64,000 bases of DNA from Prochlorococcus marinus str. MIT 9107 (GCF_000759855.1 NZ_JNAI01000009.1:124001-188000); one strand, 5' to 3'; positions 45,673 to 53,452 are shown, counted from the first letter of the stretch. Notes: generated by a model from the sequence alone, not told the origin. Numbers and translations: made by a program.

Positions 45673-46014
45673 CTAATCAAAATCTAATTTTTCTAAACTA
45701 TTAACAGGAAAATCATAAACTTGGCATTTATTTTCTAAATCATTAACTATTGAATTTTTTAGTAATGAGTAGTCTATTAACTTATTGAGTTTATTATTTT
45801 TAAATTCCTTATTAGTTTCTCCAATCGCGAATGCCAAAGCGCCATCAGAAGAAATCCCAAATCGGGAAGTATTGCAGTAAGTTCTAGTGAATTTATTAGA
45901 AATCCTTTTGGTATATTTATCAATAGTTTTAAAGGAAGTATCTAATGAGTAAACAGGACTAATAAATACTAGAAGCAAAGTTAAAATAAAAATCCAAAAA
46001 ATTCTTTTGATCAT
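45673..46014 (-). CDS. Secreted protein of unknown function, 113 aa
   Basis: A signal peptide of about 23 residues (FWIFILTLLLVFISPVYS) is followed by a 90-residue mature part with two cysteines (C47 and C97) that could form one disulfide. No lipobox. Core segment RTYCNTSRFGISSDGALAFAIGETNKEF is typical of a small cyanobacterial family whose role is not known. Confidence 0.65.
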   Translation of the reverse strand: MIKRIFWIFILTLLLVFISPVYSLDTSFKTIDKYTKRISNKFTRTYCNTSRFGISSDGALAFAIGETNKEFKNNKLNKLIDYSLLKNSIVNDLENKCQVYDFPVNSLEKLDFD

Positions 46015-46359
46015 AATATTTTCTGAAATGAAAATTTAATATAATTTGGAATAAAACTGAGATGACTATATTTTATTAAAAATTATAAAATTGATAATTT
46101 AAATATCTAGAAAAATTGTTTTTGATATTTTTGAAGTTAAACAAACTAAAGGATTATCTAAAAGTTTAAATTTCCTTTAATGATTTTTTGAAAAACCGCT
46201 AAAAGCTTTTCCATATTAAAAATTAATTTTACTCGTTAGGAATTCAATGAATAAATAATTAAAAAATAAGTAAATTAATTATTAAAAATATGGCTTGCGC
46301 TATGTAAATCTTCTAGCACTTGAATTATTGTTTATATAGGAATTAAACACAAAAAAAAT
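46015..46359. other. 345-base gap without a supported gene
   Basis: Very AT-rich. The longest coding-like frame seen is 18 codons (MEKLLAVFQ, minus strand near 46150-46210). A patch near 46190-46225 (AAAACCGCTAAAAGC) is the only GC-richer spot. No tRNA-like fold or terminator is evident. It probably holds the promoter of the 64-aa gene. Confidence 0.5.
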
Positions 46360-46554
46360 ATGGCATTACCAGAGTTAATATATTCCCCTATTGATGGGGG
46401 AACTATACATAGATATGAAATTAGTGGTGGCAAGAGGAAATACTTAAGGTTTATTGGTTGTTATCTCGGCCAATGCAATTTCTACAAAGATGTTGATGAT
46501 GCCATTGATTACATAAAAAATCTAAAGAAATTACAAAAGATACAAAAATTCTGA
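46360..46554 (+). CDS. Small conserved hypothetical protein, 64 aa
   Basis: Soluble. PELIYSPIDGGTIHRYEI, then GGKRKYLRFIGCYLGQCNFYKDVDDAIDYI: a small beta-rich domain followed by a helix, the pattern of short picocyanobacterial hypotheticals. Two cysteines. It is followed after 159 bases by the Rieske gene. Not recognised. Confidence 0.6.
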   Translation: MALPELIYSPIDGGTIHRYEISGGKRKYLRFIGCYLGQCNFYKDVDDAIDYIKNLKKLQKIQKF

Positions 46555-46713
46555 ACTAAAGATACAAAAACCTTCCCTTAATAAAGTATTTATTTAGACC
46601 GACATAATTATTGCTACAAATAATAGAGAATTTTATTTTTATGAGAAATTGATTATTTCCTTGGGTTATAGTTCCGAAAGATAACTTGTCAATTAAAAAA
46701 AAGAAATTAATTT

Positions 46714-48036
46714 ATGGAAAACAGACAAATTAATTTTTTTAAATCAAAAGACTTTAATACCGTTCTTAATCCTCTAAAGAAAGGAACGGTAGTAAAAATT
46801 GACTCGTTTGATATTAGAGAAAATCAAAAAGAATTAAATATAGGTTTATTTGGTTGGTATGCAATTTGTCCTTCAAAAGAACTTAAAAAAAATACTCTTC
46901 ATTATTTTTCACTATATGATGAGCCTCTTGTTCTCTATAGAGATGAGAATGAAACCATTAGGTGTATTAAAAATATTTGTCCACATAGGGGGGCCTCCTT
47001 TTATGGAGGGACATTATCAAATGGAGTAATAACATGTCCATATCATGGAGCTAAATTCTCATCAGAAGGAAGTTGTCAAAATCTAGATCGAATAACCTGC
47101 AGCCACATAGTTGATAATAATTACGATAACTACGCAAAAAGAATACATTTATATCAATACAAAGCTTTAGAAAAAGATGAATATATTTTTGTGCATTTTT
47201 CAAAGAAATCTGAGACTGATTTAAATAATCTAAATGTAGATTCACCTATAAGTAACTACGATTTATCTGCTAATGGTTTTTCACAAGAAGATTATGTATC
47301 TGAGGAGGTATTAGTTGACTTCAAATGTGATTGGTCAAGAATAATTGAAAATCACTTAGATATACTTCATATTTTTTGGGTTCATGGAGATACAATTCCT
47401 GATAAAGATGTTAATAAAAACGTACTTGTTAGTTTTAACCAAAAAATTAATGTTACTCCGAAATACATTGAAAGTATTTATTCATACAAGAATGAACCTA
47501 CCAAAGAATTTATTAGAATAAGATTCATAGCACCTGGCAGGATATTAATTTATAAAGGAGATCCTACCGTATCAAGATATTTACAAGTTTTAGATCATAT
47601 TCCACTAGGAAATAATAAAGCAAGAGTAATAGTTAGACACTACAGGAAATTTTTGAAAAATAAACTACTTAATAACCTTATCTTATTTAAAGAAACACAA
47701 AGAAAGATTTTTTATAAGATATTTGATGAGGATTATATGATTTTAAAGACCCAAACATACAATCACAACTTGGGATTTATAAAAAAAGATGAAATAAAAT
47801 TATTGGGAGAAGACAGAATAATAAATTACTTTTGGAAATGGTACAAGAAGTCTGAAGATAAAGATAACCCTTGGAAAAATATTAATAAAAAAGATGATCT
47901 TACAGTATACGACAAAGTCATATTTAAATATCCCCCTGAGATAAAAAAATTAGAAGTTATAAATAATATTGACATTATTAGAAAAACATTTATAAGATTT
48001 GCTGCTCCACTACTAATTTTCATGTTAATCATATAA
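46714..48036 (+). CDS. Rieske oxygenase, pheophorbide a oxygenase/PTC52-like
   Basis: A non-haem iron monooxygenase. The Rieske cluster ligands are C89-x-H91 and C108-x2-H111 (CPHRGASFYGG, then CPYHG). The catalytic iron site is N213, D216, H219 and H224 in IIENHLDILHIFWVHGD. The 440-aa chain ends with a hydrophobic segment (425-440), so it is probably membrane-anchored. Relatives act on chlorophyll precursors or breakdown products; the substrate here is unknown. It is followed immediately by a 33-codon gene and an ABC ATPase. Confidence 0.85.
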   Translation: MENRQINFFKSKDFNTVLNPLKKGTVVKIDSFDIRENQKELNIGLFGWYAICPSKELKKNTLHYFSLYDEPLVLYRDENETIRCIKNICPHRGASFYGGTLSNGVITCPYHGAKFSSEGSCQNLDRITCSHIVDNNYDNYAKRIHLYQYKALEKDEYIFVHFSKKSETDLNNLNVDSPISNYDLSANGFSQEDYVSEEVLVDFKCDWSRIIENHLDILHIFWVHGDTIPDKDVNKNVLVSFNQKINVTPKYIESIYSYKNEPTKEFIRIRFIAPGRILIYKGDPTVSRYLQVLDHIPLGNNKARVIVRHYRKFLKNKLLNNLILFKETQRKIFYKIFDEDYMILKTQTYNHNLGFIKKDEIKLLGEDRIINYFWKWYKKSEDKDNPWKNINKKDDLTVYDKVIFKYPPEIKKLEVINNIDIIRKTFIRFAAPLLIFMLII

Positions 48037-48039
48037 TTT

Positions 48040-48141
48040 ATGAAAAAAGTGAATAGACCTTCATGGTTGAATTGGCTTTATCTTTTTATATTTATTTTAA
48101 GTTCAATTCAATTAATTATATTTTGGAGCAATAAGTTTTAG
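48040..48141 (+). CDS. Hidden 33-residue membrane peptide between Rieske and ABC genes
   Basis: ATG 48040 to TAG 48141. It starts MKKVNRPSWLNWL and then has one helix of about 18 residues ending IFWSNKF. It begins 3 bases after the Rieske stop and its stop shares a base with the GTG start of the ABC gene, so the three genes look like one transcript. Function unknown. It could anchor or regulate either neighbour. Confidence 0.6.
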   Translation: MKKVNRPSWLNWLYLFIFILSSIQLIIFWSNKF

Positions 48142-48932
48142 TGTTAAATGAATTTTGGTTTGAAGCAAAAAATATTAATTGTTTTAAGTGCGGTTTCAGA
48201 GTAATTAAAGATTTAAATTTAAAGATAGCATATTCAGAAAATGTAATATTAATTGGTCCAAATGGTTCAGGGAAATCATCCTTAATAGAAGTAATTAATA
48301 GAAATATATATCCAATAGCAGCTAATGAATCATTCATAAAAATTTTTGACGAAGAACTCATAAATTTATGGGAACTAAGAAAAAGAATTAGTACCGTAAA
48401 TAATGATATTAAAAATAGAATAAATCCAAATCTACGAGTTTTTGATTTAATTTTAAGTGGGCTATATGGAAAATATTGTTTTATATCAACTAAAACAGAA
48501 GAGGATAATTATAAAGTTCAATGTCTAATAAAAAATATGAATATATTAGATTTATCAAAAAAGATTTTTTCTAATTTATCAGATGGGGAAAAACAAATTG
48601 CTCTATTTGCCAGAGCGTTAATTAAAAAACCAGATATATTGATTTTAGATGAACCAATTGCAAATTTAGACTATAAATCAAAATTTCTTGTAATTGATAA
48701 AATTGATGAATTATCAAAATTAAATACTAAAATTTTTTGTGTAACACACGATATTTCAATGATTACTGAAATTTATGACAGAGTCATAATGCTAAAAGAT
48801 GGCGAGATATTCGCTGATGGGAATCAAGAGGAAGTTATAAATAGTGAGAATCTTAAAAATTTGTATGGTATCAATGTCGAAGTAATTAAAAATAATGGAT
48901 TTTGGATAATTAAAAAATTTTCTAAAAAATAA
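48141..48932 (+). CDS. ABC-type ATPase, orphan
   Basis: 263 aa. Walker A GPNGSGKSS (39-47), signature LSDGEKQ, Walker B DILILDEPIANLD, and switch His in VTHDISM. Length and the C-terminal pattern (IYDRVIMLKDGEIFADG) fit metal/iron-chelate type importers, but no permease gene adjoins. Start GTG 48141. Directly preceded by a 33-residue membrane peptide. Its 3' end overlaps the convergent zinc-ribbon gene by 11 bases. Confidence 0.8.
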   Translation: MLNEFWFEAKNINCFKCGFRVIKDLNLKIAYSENVILIGPNGSGKSSLIEVINRNIYPIAANESFIKIFDEELINLWELRKRISTVNNDIKNRINPNLRVFDLILSGLYGKYCFISTKTEEDNYKVQCLIKNMNILDLSKKIFSNLSDGEKQIALFARALIKKPDILILDEPIANLDYKSKFLVIDKIDELSKLNTKIFCVTHDISMITEIYDRVIMLKDGEIFADGNQEEVINSENLKNLYGINVEVIKNNGFWIIKKFSKK

Positions 48933-49122
48933 TTATCAATATAGCTACACAAATAACAATAAAAATGAATTTATTATTACTAAAAAATGTTAAAGGTTTG
49001 TTTCTAAATGAATTTCTAAATGAAGAAGAACCACATTTAGAGCAGACTATCTTGCCACCTAACGATCGATCTGAAACGAAGGAAGAACTTCCACAATTAA
49101 TACAAATTTTATTTACGCTCAT
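48922..49122 (-). CDS. Zinc-ribbon membrane protein
   Basis: 66 aa. Two CxxC knuckles, C7-x2-C10 and C27-x2-C30 in ICINCGSS and VCSKCGSS, form a zinc-ribbon-like site. A C-terminal helix (IFIVICVAILIIIF, 52-66) anchors it. A tail-anchored metal-binding protein, function unknown. It shares the region upstream with the Crp-like gene, which is divergent. Confidence 0.65.
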   Translation of the reverse strand: MSVNKICINCGSSSFVSDRSLGGKIVCSKCGSSSFRNSFRNKPLTFFSNNKFIFIVICVAILIIIF

Positions 49123-49145
49123 AACTTAAAAAATATCAAAAGAAT

Positions 49146-49180
49146 CATATGTAAATTATATTCCTAGAAACATATGTAAA
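49146..49180. repeat. Direct repeat of CATATGTAAA between zinc-ribbon and Crp-like genes
   Basis: Two identical 10-base copies at 49146-49155 and 49171-49180, 25 bases apart, both containing the palindrome CATATG. They lie in the shared control region between divergent genes. Could be a double operator. Not a known box. Confidence 0.35.
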
Positions 49181-49200
49181 GATTAACTTCAAAAAATAAT

Positions 49201-49215
49201 TTGATAATGAGAATC
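49201..49215. promoter_or_regulatory. Partial Fur-type site upstream of the Crp-like gene
   Basis: TTGATAATGAGAATC holds one good Fur half (GATAATGAGAATC). It sits 32 bases before the full box at 49246-49268 and is followed by the palindrome TGTTGCAACA (49216-49225). Possible second or distal Fur site. Confidence 0.4.
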
Positions 49216-49245
49216 TGTTGCAACAAGCAATTTAATAGTGCATAA

Positions 49246-49268
49246 TTGATAATAATTCTCATTATCAA
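49246..49268. promoter_or_regulatory. Fur box ahead of the Crp-like gene
   Basis: Perfect 8-base arms TTGATAAT (49246-49253) and ATTATCAA (49261-49268) around AATTCTC. The inner 19-mer agrees with the Fur consensus GATAATGATAATCATTATC at 16 of 19 positions. It ends 11 bases ahead of the start at 49280, so Fur would repress the gene while iron is present (inferred). Confidence 0.65.
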
Positions 49269-49279
49269 TCATTAAATAA

Positions 49280-49867
49280 ATGAATTTCCATACTTATGGA
49301 GAACCTCCTTCAAAATCAGTAAGAATAATAACTGGGCAATCCGTTTTAATAGATCCTTCATCAAGGCCAAAAGGCACATGCCTAGAAGTTGAAAGTGGTA
49401 TTGCAAGAGTATATTGCCCTTGTGAAGAAACTGAAGGCATGACACTTGCATTTTTACAATCAGGAGATCAATTAAGAACTGACCTTTTATGTAGTGAGGG
49501 TGTATGTGTTGAAGCCTTAACAGATTTGTCTTTTCATAGCAATGTAAATATTGATGAGAATATTGGCTACGATGCAGTAAATGAGTGGACTTTGCAACTC
49601 CTAAGAATTAGACACTTGGGTAATGCGGAACAAAGATTACAAGCTTTATTTTCAATCCTAGTAAATCGTTTAGGAAGAAGATGCGGTCAATGGTGTGAGC
49701 TACCTTTTAGGCTAACTCATGAAAGGATAGGCGAATTAATAGGTTCTACACGAGTAACCTCCACAAGGTTGATTTCTAAACTAAGGTCATCTGAGTTATT
49801 AATAGCACCAATTGGCACCCAAACAGTAAGTGTTGCCCCTTCTTTTATTGAAACTTCTCCATTATAG
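49280..49867 (+). CDS. Cys-rich Crp/Fnr-family transcription regulator
   Basis: 195 aa. A cyclic-nucleotide-fold N-terminal domain (about 15-90), a dimer helix (VNEWTLQLLRIRHL, 100-113) and a winged helix at about 145-172 (LTHERIGELIGSTRVTSTRL) that fits HTH_Crp. There are seven cysteines (34, 46, 48, 71, 76, 135, 139), including CPC and Cx4C, unusual for a Crp protein and consistent with metal or redox sensing. A Fur box lies 11 bases upstream. Identity of its regulon is unknown. Confidence 0.85.
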   Translation: MNFHTYGEPPSKSVRIITGQSVLIDPSSRPKGTCLEVESGIARVYCPCEETEGMTLAFLQSGDQLRTDLLCSEGVCVEALTDLSFHSNVNIDENIGYDAVNEWTLQLLRIRHLGNAEQRLQALFSILVNRLGRRCGQWCELPFRLTHERIGELIGSTRVTSTRLISKLRSSELLIAPIGTQTVSVAPSFIETSPL

Positions 49868-49871
49868 AAAC

Positions 49872-50165
49872 ATGAAGGAATCACAATCATTAACTAACAA
49901 CCTATTAATGGAAGTTGATGTATTAACTAATAGACTAAGAAATATAAAGCAATCTTATATAACTACGAACAATCAAGGATTAAAAGAAAGGCTATTCTCG
50001 GAAAATAAAAATATTTTCAAAAGAATTAATGAGATATTTACAGTAGCTGAGCAATTAAATAAAACAAGTAAATTTGAAAAATTTAGTTTTTCAAATTTGC
50101 TTATTGAAAAAACAAAAAGGGCATTGAATGAAAATAAGTTTGAAAGTAATTTATTTTTTCCTTAA
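49872..50165 (+). CDS. Conserved hypothetical protein, helical, 97 aa
   Basis: Start at ATG 49872, five bases after the Crp-like stop; a longer frame from 49830 would overlap that gene. A helical, Asn/Lys-rich protein (LLMEVDVLTNRLRNIKQSY, KRINEIFTVAEQLN) with no known domain. It overlaps the convergent ferritin gene by 15 bases. Probably co-transcribed with the regulator, so it may be iron-responsive. Function unknown. Confidence 0.6.
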   Translation: MKESQSLTNNLLMEVDVLTNRLRNIKQSYITTNNQGLKERLFSENKNIFKRINEIFTVAEQLNKTSKFEKFSFSNLLIEKTKRALNENKFESNLFFP

Positions 50166-50705
50166 ATCACTGTCAATCAATAAAATTGCAGAAGGTTGAT
50201 TAGACGCAAACTTAACTTTACCTAGTATGTTAGCAAATTCATCTTCTGATTTTGTTTGAGCCTCTACAACTGGATCCAGAAAAACGTTAGTTCTTGTATC
50301 GGAAAATCTTTCTGAAATGGAATAAAGTTGTTGCAGAGATGAAGTTAAATCAGCCTCCATGTTGAAAGAATAAGAAATCAAATCCTCAATTGAATCCCAT
50401 TTTTGAACTGGTGCTGGAAGCTCATTTAATTTTACGCTTTGCCCTCTAGCAATTAAGTAATCTGCAAATTTTTGAGCATGTTCCATTTCACCCTGTGATT
50501 CATTTAAAAAATAAGAAGCAAATCCATTTAAATCTCTCTCCTGAAACCAAAGGTATATTGAAAAATATTGCACATTAGCATATCTTTCCATTGTTAGATG
50601 TTCAAAAAAATTATCTAATAAGCTATCGTCCATCGGTTGGGCAATAGCTCTTCCGGATGGGCCAAAATTAATTAATTTCTGTGTTTTTAGATTATTTTCA
50701 TTCAT
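50151..50705 (-). CDS. ftn: Ferritin
   Basis: A 24-mer iron store. 184 aa with the four-helix ferroxidase pattern, including ERYANVQYFSIYLWFQE, then SQGEMEHAQKFADYLIARGQ and EAQTKSEDEFANILGKV (diiron Glu/His ligands in place). Closest layout is the bacterial non-haem ferritin. Its start is 86 bases from a Fur-type site at 50791-50809. Neighbours are the Crp-like operon and the iron-type ABC ATPase. Confidence 0.92.
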   Translation of the reverse strand: MNENNLKTQKLINFGPSGRAIAQPMDDSLLDNFFEHLTMERYANVQYFSIYLWFQERDLNGFASYFLNESQGEMEHAQKFADYLIARGQSVKLNELPAPVQKWDSIEDLISYSFNMEADLTSSLQQLYSISERFSDTRTNVFLDPVVEAQTKSEDEFANILGKVKFASNQPSAILLIDSDLRKK

Positions 50706-50790
50706 GATTACATTATTAAACTACATAAATTATACAACAATATGTATAAATTAGTAACTTATTAATCCTTAAATTTAAATAACTCAATAT

Positions 50791-50809
50791 GATAATGAAT
50801 ATCAATAGC
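50791..50809. promoter_or_regulatory. Fur-type box between ferritin and the hidden Cys-rich gene
   Basis: GATAATGAATATCAATAGC agrees with the 19-mer Fur consensus at 15 of 19 positions. It lies 11 bases ahead of the 40-residue gene at 50820 and 86 bases upstream of the divergent ferritin start. Either gene, or both, may be controlled. Confidence 0.5.
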
Positions 50810-50819
50810 AATATAATAA

Positions 50820-50942
50820 ATGAATCTAGAATATGATTTTTCAGAACTGCTCTTAACTAATAAAATATACTTAAGTAAAAAAAAGAAATGTAAAAAGAAA
50901 AAATGTTCAAAATGGAAAGGGGGAAATTGTAATTGCCTATAA
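50820..50942 (+). CDS. Hidden 40-residue Cys/Lys-rich protein
   Basis: ATG 50820 to TAA 50942. An N-terminal acidic-helical part (MNLEYDFSELLLTNKIY) leads to a basic, Cys-rich end with C24-x4-C29-x7-C37-x-C39 (KKKCKKKKCSKWK). Four cysteines and eight or more lysines in 40 residues look like a metal-binding peptide. A Fur-type site lies 11 bases before the start, and ferritin is divergent. Stop is 8 bases from the convergent FutC-like stop. No known family. Confidence 0.6.
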   Translation: MNLEYDFSELLLTNKIYLSKKKKCKKKKCSKWKGGNCNCL

Positions 50943-50949
50943 AAAAATC

Positions 50950-52026
50950 TTAAATATAAACCTTTTGTGCTCCTGGATATAAAAAATAATAACTATCTTT
51001 GTTAATAGAAAGAGAACATTTTTCACCACTATTTAGTTGATTATTAATATTAGTTCTAACCCTTAATATTTCCTCATTAATAGATACTTTATATATAAGA
51101 AATTCACCAAGAAATTCTTTAGATATTACAGTAGAATCGCCAGATTTAGATTTTTTAATAGATATAAATTTAGGAGCAATTGACATAATTTTGATATTTT
51201 TATTATTTGATAACCTTGAACTATTTATTTCACCTAAACAAGACATATATGAATTACCGTTTTTATGGAGATTAAGAATATTATTTCCTAAAATAAAACT
51301 ACTAACAAATATCGTCTTGGGATTATTTAGAAGATTTATTGGGGTATCAATTTGATGTATTTCACCTTCATTCATAACTGCAACTTTATCGCATATTGAC
51401 ATAGCTTCTTCAGGATCATGCGTAACCATTAATCCACTTGCATTGCAACTTCTAAGAATATTTGGAAGTTCGCTTCTCAATTTAAGTTTGACGTGCATAT
51501 CAAGACTACAAAAGGGTTCATCCAATAGAATAAAATTTGTGCCTGGAGCAAGAGCCCTTGCAATTGCGAGTCTTTGTTTTTGACCTCCAGACAATTCGTG
51601 TGGGTACCTTCCAACAAAGCTATCAAGACCTACAACATTTAATAAATAATCAACTCTAGATCTATTTTTTTTGTTTTTCAAACCAAACATTACATTTTCC
51701 AAAACAGTTAGGTGAGGGAAAAGTGCATAATCTTGAAAAACCATACCAATATTTCTTTTCTCAGGACTAAGGATTCTATTACTACTTGAGATTTCCTTAT
51801 CATTTAAAGTAATTTTTCCTTTAGAAGGATATTCGAAGCCTGCGATCAATCTCAAAAGTGTGGTCTTTCCGCAACCAGAAAGACCAAGTAAACCTAGTAA
51901 TTCGCCACTTTCAATTTTTAGGTTAATTTCATTTAATATCCAATTCGAATGTTCTTGCTTATCATATCTATGATGCAGATCATCAATTATTAAAGCATCA
52001 TTTTTCACAAAATACTTCTTATTCAA
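50950..52026 (-). CDS. futC: Iron(III)-type ABC importer ATPase (FutC-like)
   Basis: 358 aa. Walker A GLSGCGKTT (48-56), Q-loop MVFQDYALFP, signature LSGGQKQRLAIARAL, Walker B FILLDEPFCSLD and a C-terminal TOBE-like domain. This is the FbpC/FutC/PotA subgroup that powers iron or polyamine import. The ferritin and Fur context favours iron. The start is TTG 52026; no ATG precedes the Walker region, so the start is uncertain. Its permease and binding-protein genes are not here. Confidence 0.8.
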   Translation of the reverse strand: MNKKYFVKNDALIIDDLHHRYDKQEHSNWILNEINLKIESGELLGLLGLSGCGKTTLLRLIAGFEYPSKGKITLNDKEISSSNRILSPEKRNIGMVFQDYALFPHLTVLENVMFGLKNKKNRSRVDYLLNVVGLDSFVGRYPHELSGGQKQRLAIARALAPGTNFILLDEPFCSLDMHVKLKLRSELPNILRSCNASGLMVTHDPEEAMSICDKVAVMNEGEIHQIDTPINLLNNPKTIFVSSFILGNNILNLHKNGNSYMSCLGEINSSRLSNNKNIKIMSIAPKFISIKKSKSGDSTVISKEFLGEFLIYKVSINEEILRVRTNINNQLNSGEKCSLSINKDSYYFLYPGAQKVYI

Positions 52027-52067
52027 GTATTTTAAATTAGCAGATAAAATTCACCTAAAATATCTCT

Positions 52068-52083
52068 CGTATAATTTTATACG
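52068..52083. promoter_or_regulatory. Inverted repeat between futC-like gene and nth
   Basis: CGTATAA and TTATACG arms with a 2-base centre, between divergent genes (42 bases from the futC start and 20 from nth). Not a match to Fur, LexA or NtcA boxes. Possible operator or overlapping minus-10 elements. Confidence 0.3.
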
Positions 52084-52103
52084 CCAATTAATCTATTAAA
52101 TTA

Positions 52104-52757
52104 ATGAGGAAGGCTGAAAGAGCAAAAATAATACTTAGGGAACTAAAAAAACTATACCCATCGCCTCCAATTCCTCTTGATCATACAAATGCCTATACAC
52201 TTCTTATCGCAGTAGTTTTAAGTGCTCAATCAACAGATAAAAAAGTCAATGAATTAACAAAGAGCCTGTTTAAGCTTGCAGATAATCCAGAAAAGATGGT
52301 AAAGCTAGGTATTAGTGGCATATATGAATATATAAAGTTTTTAGGTCTATCTAATCAAAAATCGAAGAACATTTATAACCTATCTAAACTTTTAATTGAG
52401 AAACATAAAAGTATAGTTCCAAACACTTTTGAGCAGCTTGAATCTCTTCCAGGGGTAGGTCATAAAACAGCCTCAGTTGTAATGTCACAAGTGTTTAAAA
52501 TCCCCTCATTCCCAGTTGATACTCACATTCACAGATTGTCACAAAGATGGGGTCTAACAAATGGAGATAGCGTAGTTCAAACAGAAAAAGACTTAAAAAA
52601 AATATTTCCTATTAATGATTGGAATACCTTACATTTGCAAATAATCTTTTATGGCAGAGAGTATTGCACCGCAAGAGGCTGTGATGGAACAAAATGTTAT
52701 TTATGCCGAACTCTTTATCCCAAAAGAAAAAAGAAATTTATATGTAAAAAACCCTAA
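52104..52757 (+). CDS. nth: Endonuclease III (DNA glycosylase/AP lyase) Nth
   Basis: Removes oxidised pyrimidines. 217 aa. The HhH motif LPGVGHKTA carries catalytic K121, and the GPD aspartate is D139 in FPVDTHIHR. Near the C-terminus the Cys spacing is C188-x4-C193-x4-C198-x2-C201, with one more at 214, not the usual C-x6-C-x2-C-x5-C of the 4Fe-4S loop. The cluster may be altered or absent; activity of the glycosylase core is still expected. Confidence 0.9.
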   Translation: MRKAERAKIILRELKKLYPSPPIPLDHTNAYTLLIAVVLSAQSTDKKVNELTKSLFKLADNPEKMVKLGISGIYEYIKFLGLSNQKSKNIYNLSKLLIEKHKSIVPNTFEQLESLPGVGHKTASVVMSQVFKIPSFPVDTHIHRLSQRWGLTNGDSVVQTEKDLKKIFPINDWNTLHLQIIFYGREYCTARGCDGTKCYLCRTLYPKRKKKFICKKP

Positions 52758-52792
52758 GAAATTTATATAATAATTGAATTAGTTTTTTAATC

Positions 52793-53452
52793 ATGAAAAT
52801 AGCAATTACTGGTGCTTCGGGGAAAACAGGTTACAGAATTTCTGAAGAGGCCGTTATGAAAGGATTTAAAGTAAGGCAAATAATCAGAAAGAACTCTAAA
52901 GTCAAAGAAGGTCTAAAAAATTTAGAAACAATTAGAGTTTCATTAGACAAAAAAGAAGACTTAGATAAAGCTTTAAAAGATATGGATGCTTTAGTAATTG
53001 CCACTGGGGCGAGAGCATCTTTAGATTTAACTGGTCCCGCAAAGGTTGATGCATTAGGTGTATACAGGCAATTAGAAAGTTGCAAAAGAGTTGGTATTAA
53101 GAGAGTCATTTTAGTTAGTTCTCTTTGTACTGGTAAATTATTTCATCCATTAAACTTGTTTGGTCTAATTCTCATTTGGAAGAAAATTGGTGAAAACTTT
53201 CTACAGAACTCAAATTTCGAATGGACTATTATTAGACCTGGAGGATTAAAAGAAAATGAAAATATTGAATCTGAAAATATAAATTATACAAAGGAGGATA
53301 CTCAAATAAATGGATCAATCCCAAGAAGACTAGTAGCGCAATGTTGTATAGATTCTTTAAAAAACAAAGAAGCTATAAATAAATTAATAGAAGTAACAAG
53401 TTCAATTGATAATAAAAAGATATCTTTTAAAAAAGCTATGCAAATGATTTAA
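52793..53452 (+). CDS. NAD(P)-binding atypical SDR (NmrA-like)
   Basis: 219 aa. The Rossmann GITGASGKTGY-type glycine loop (ITGASGKTGYRIS) opens the chain, then ALVIATGARASLD and VILVSSLCTGK and the sugar-epimerase-like WTIIRPGGLKENE. Missing the standard YxxxK, as in the atypical SDRs that serve as isoflavone-reductase-like or photosystem-linked proteins. Substrate unknown. Follows nth. Confidence 0.75.
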   Translation: MKIAITGASGKTGYRISEEAVMKGFKVRQIIRKNSKVKEGLKNLETIRVSLDKKEDLDKALKDMDALVIATGARASLDLTGPAKVDALGVYRQLESCKRVGIKRVILVSSLCTGKLFHPLNLFGLILIWKKIGENFLQNSNFEWTIIRPGGLKENENIESENINYTKEDTQINGSIPRRLVAQCCIDSLKNKEAINKLIEVTSSIDNKKISFKKAMQMI

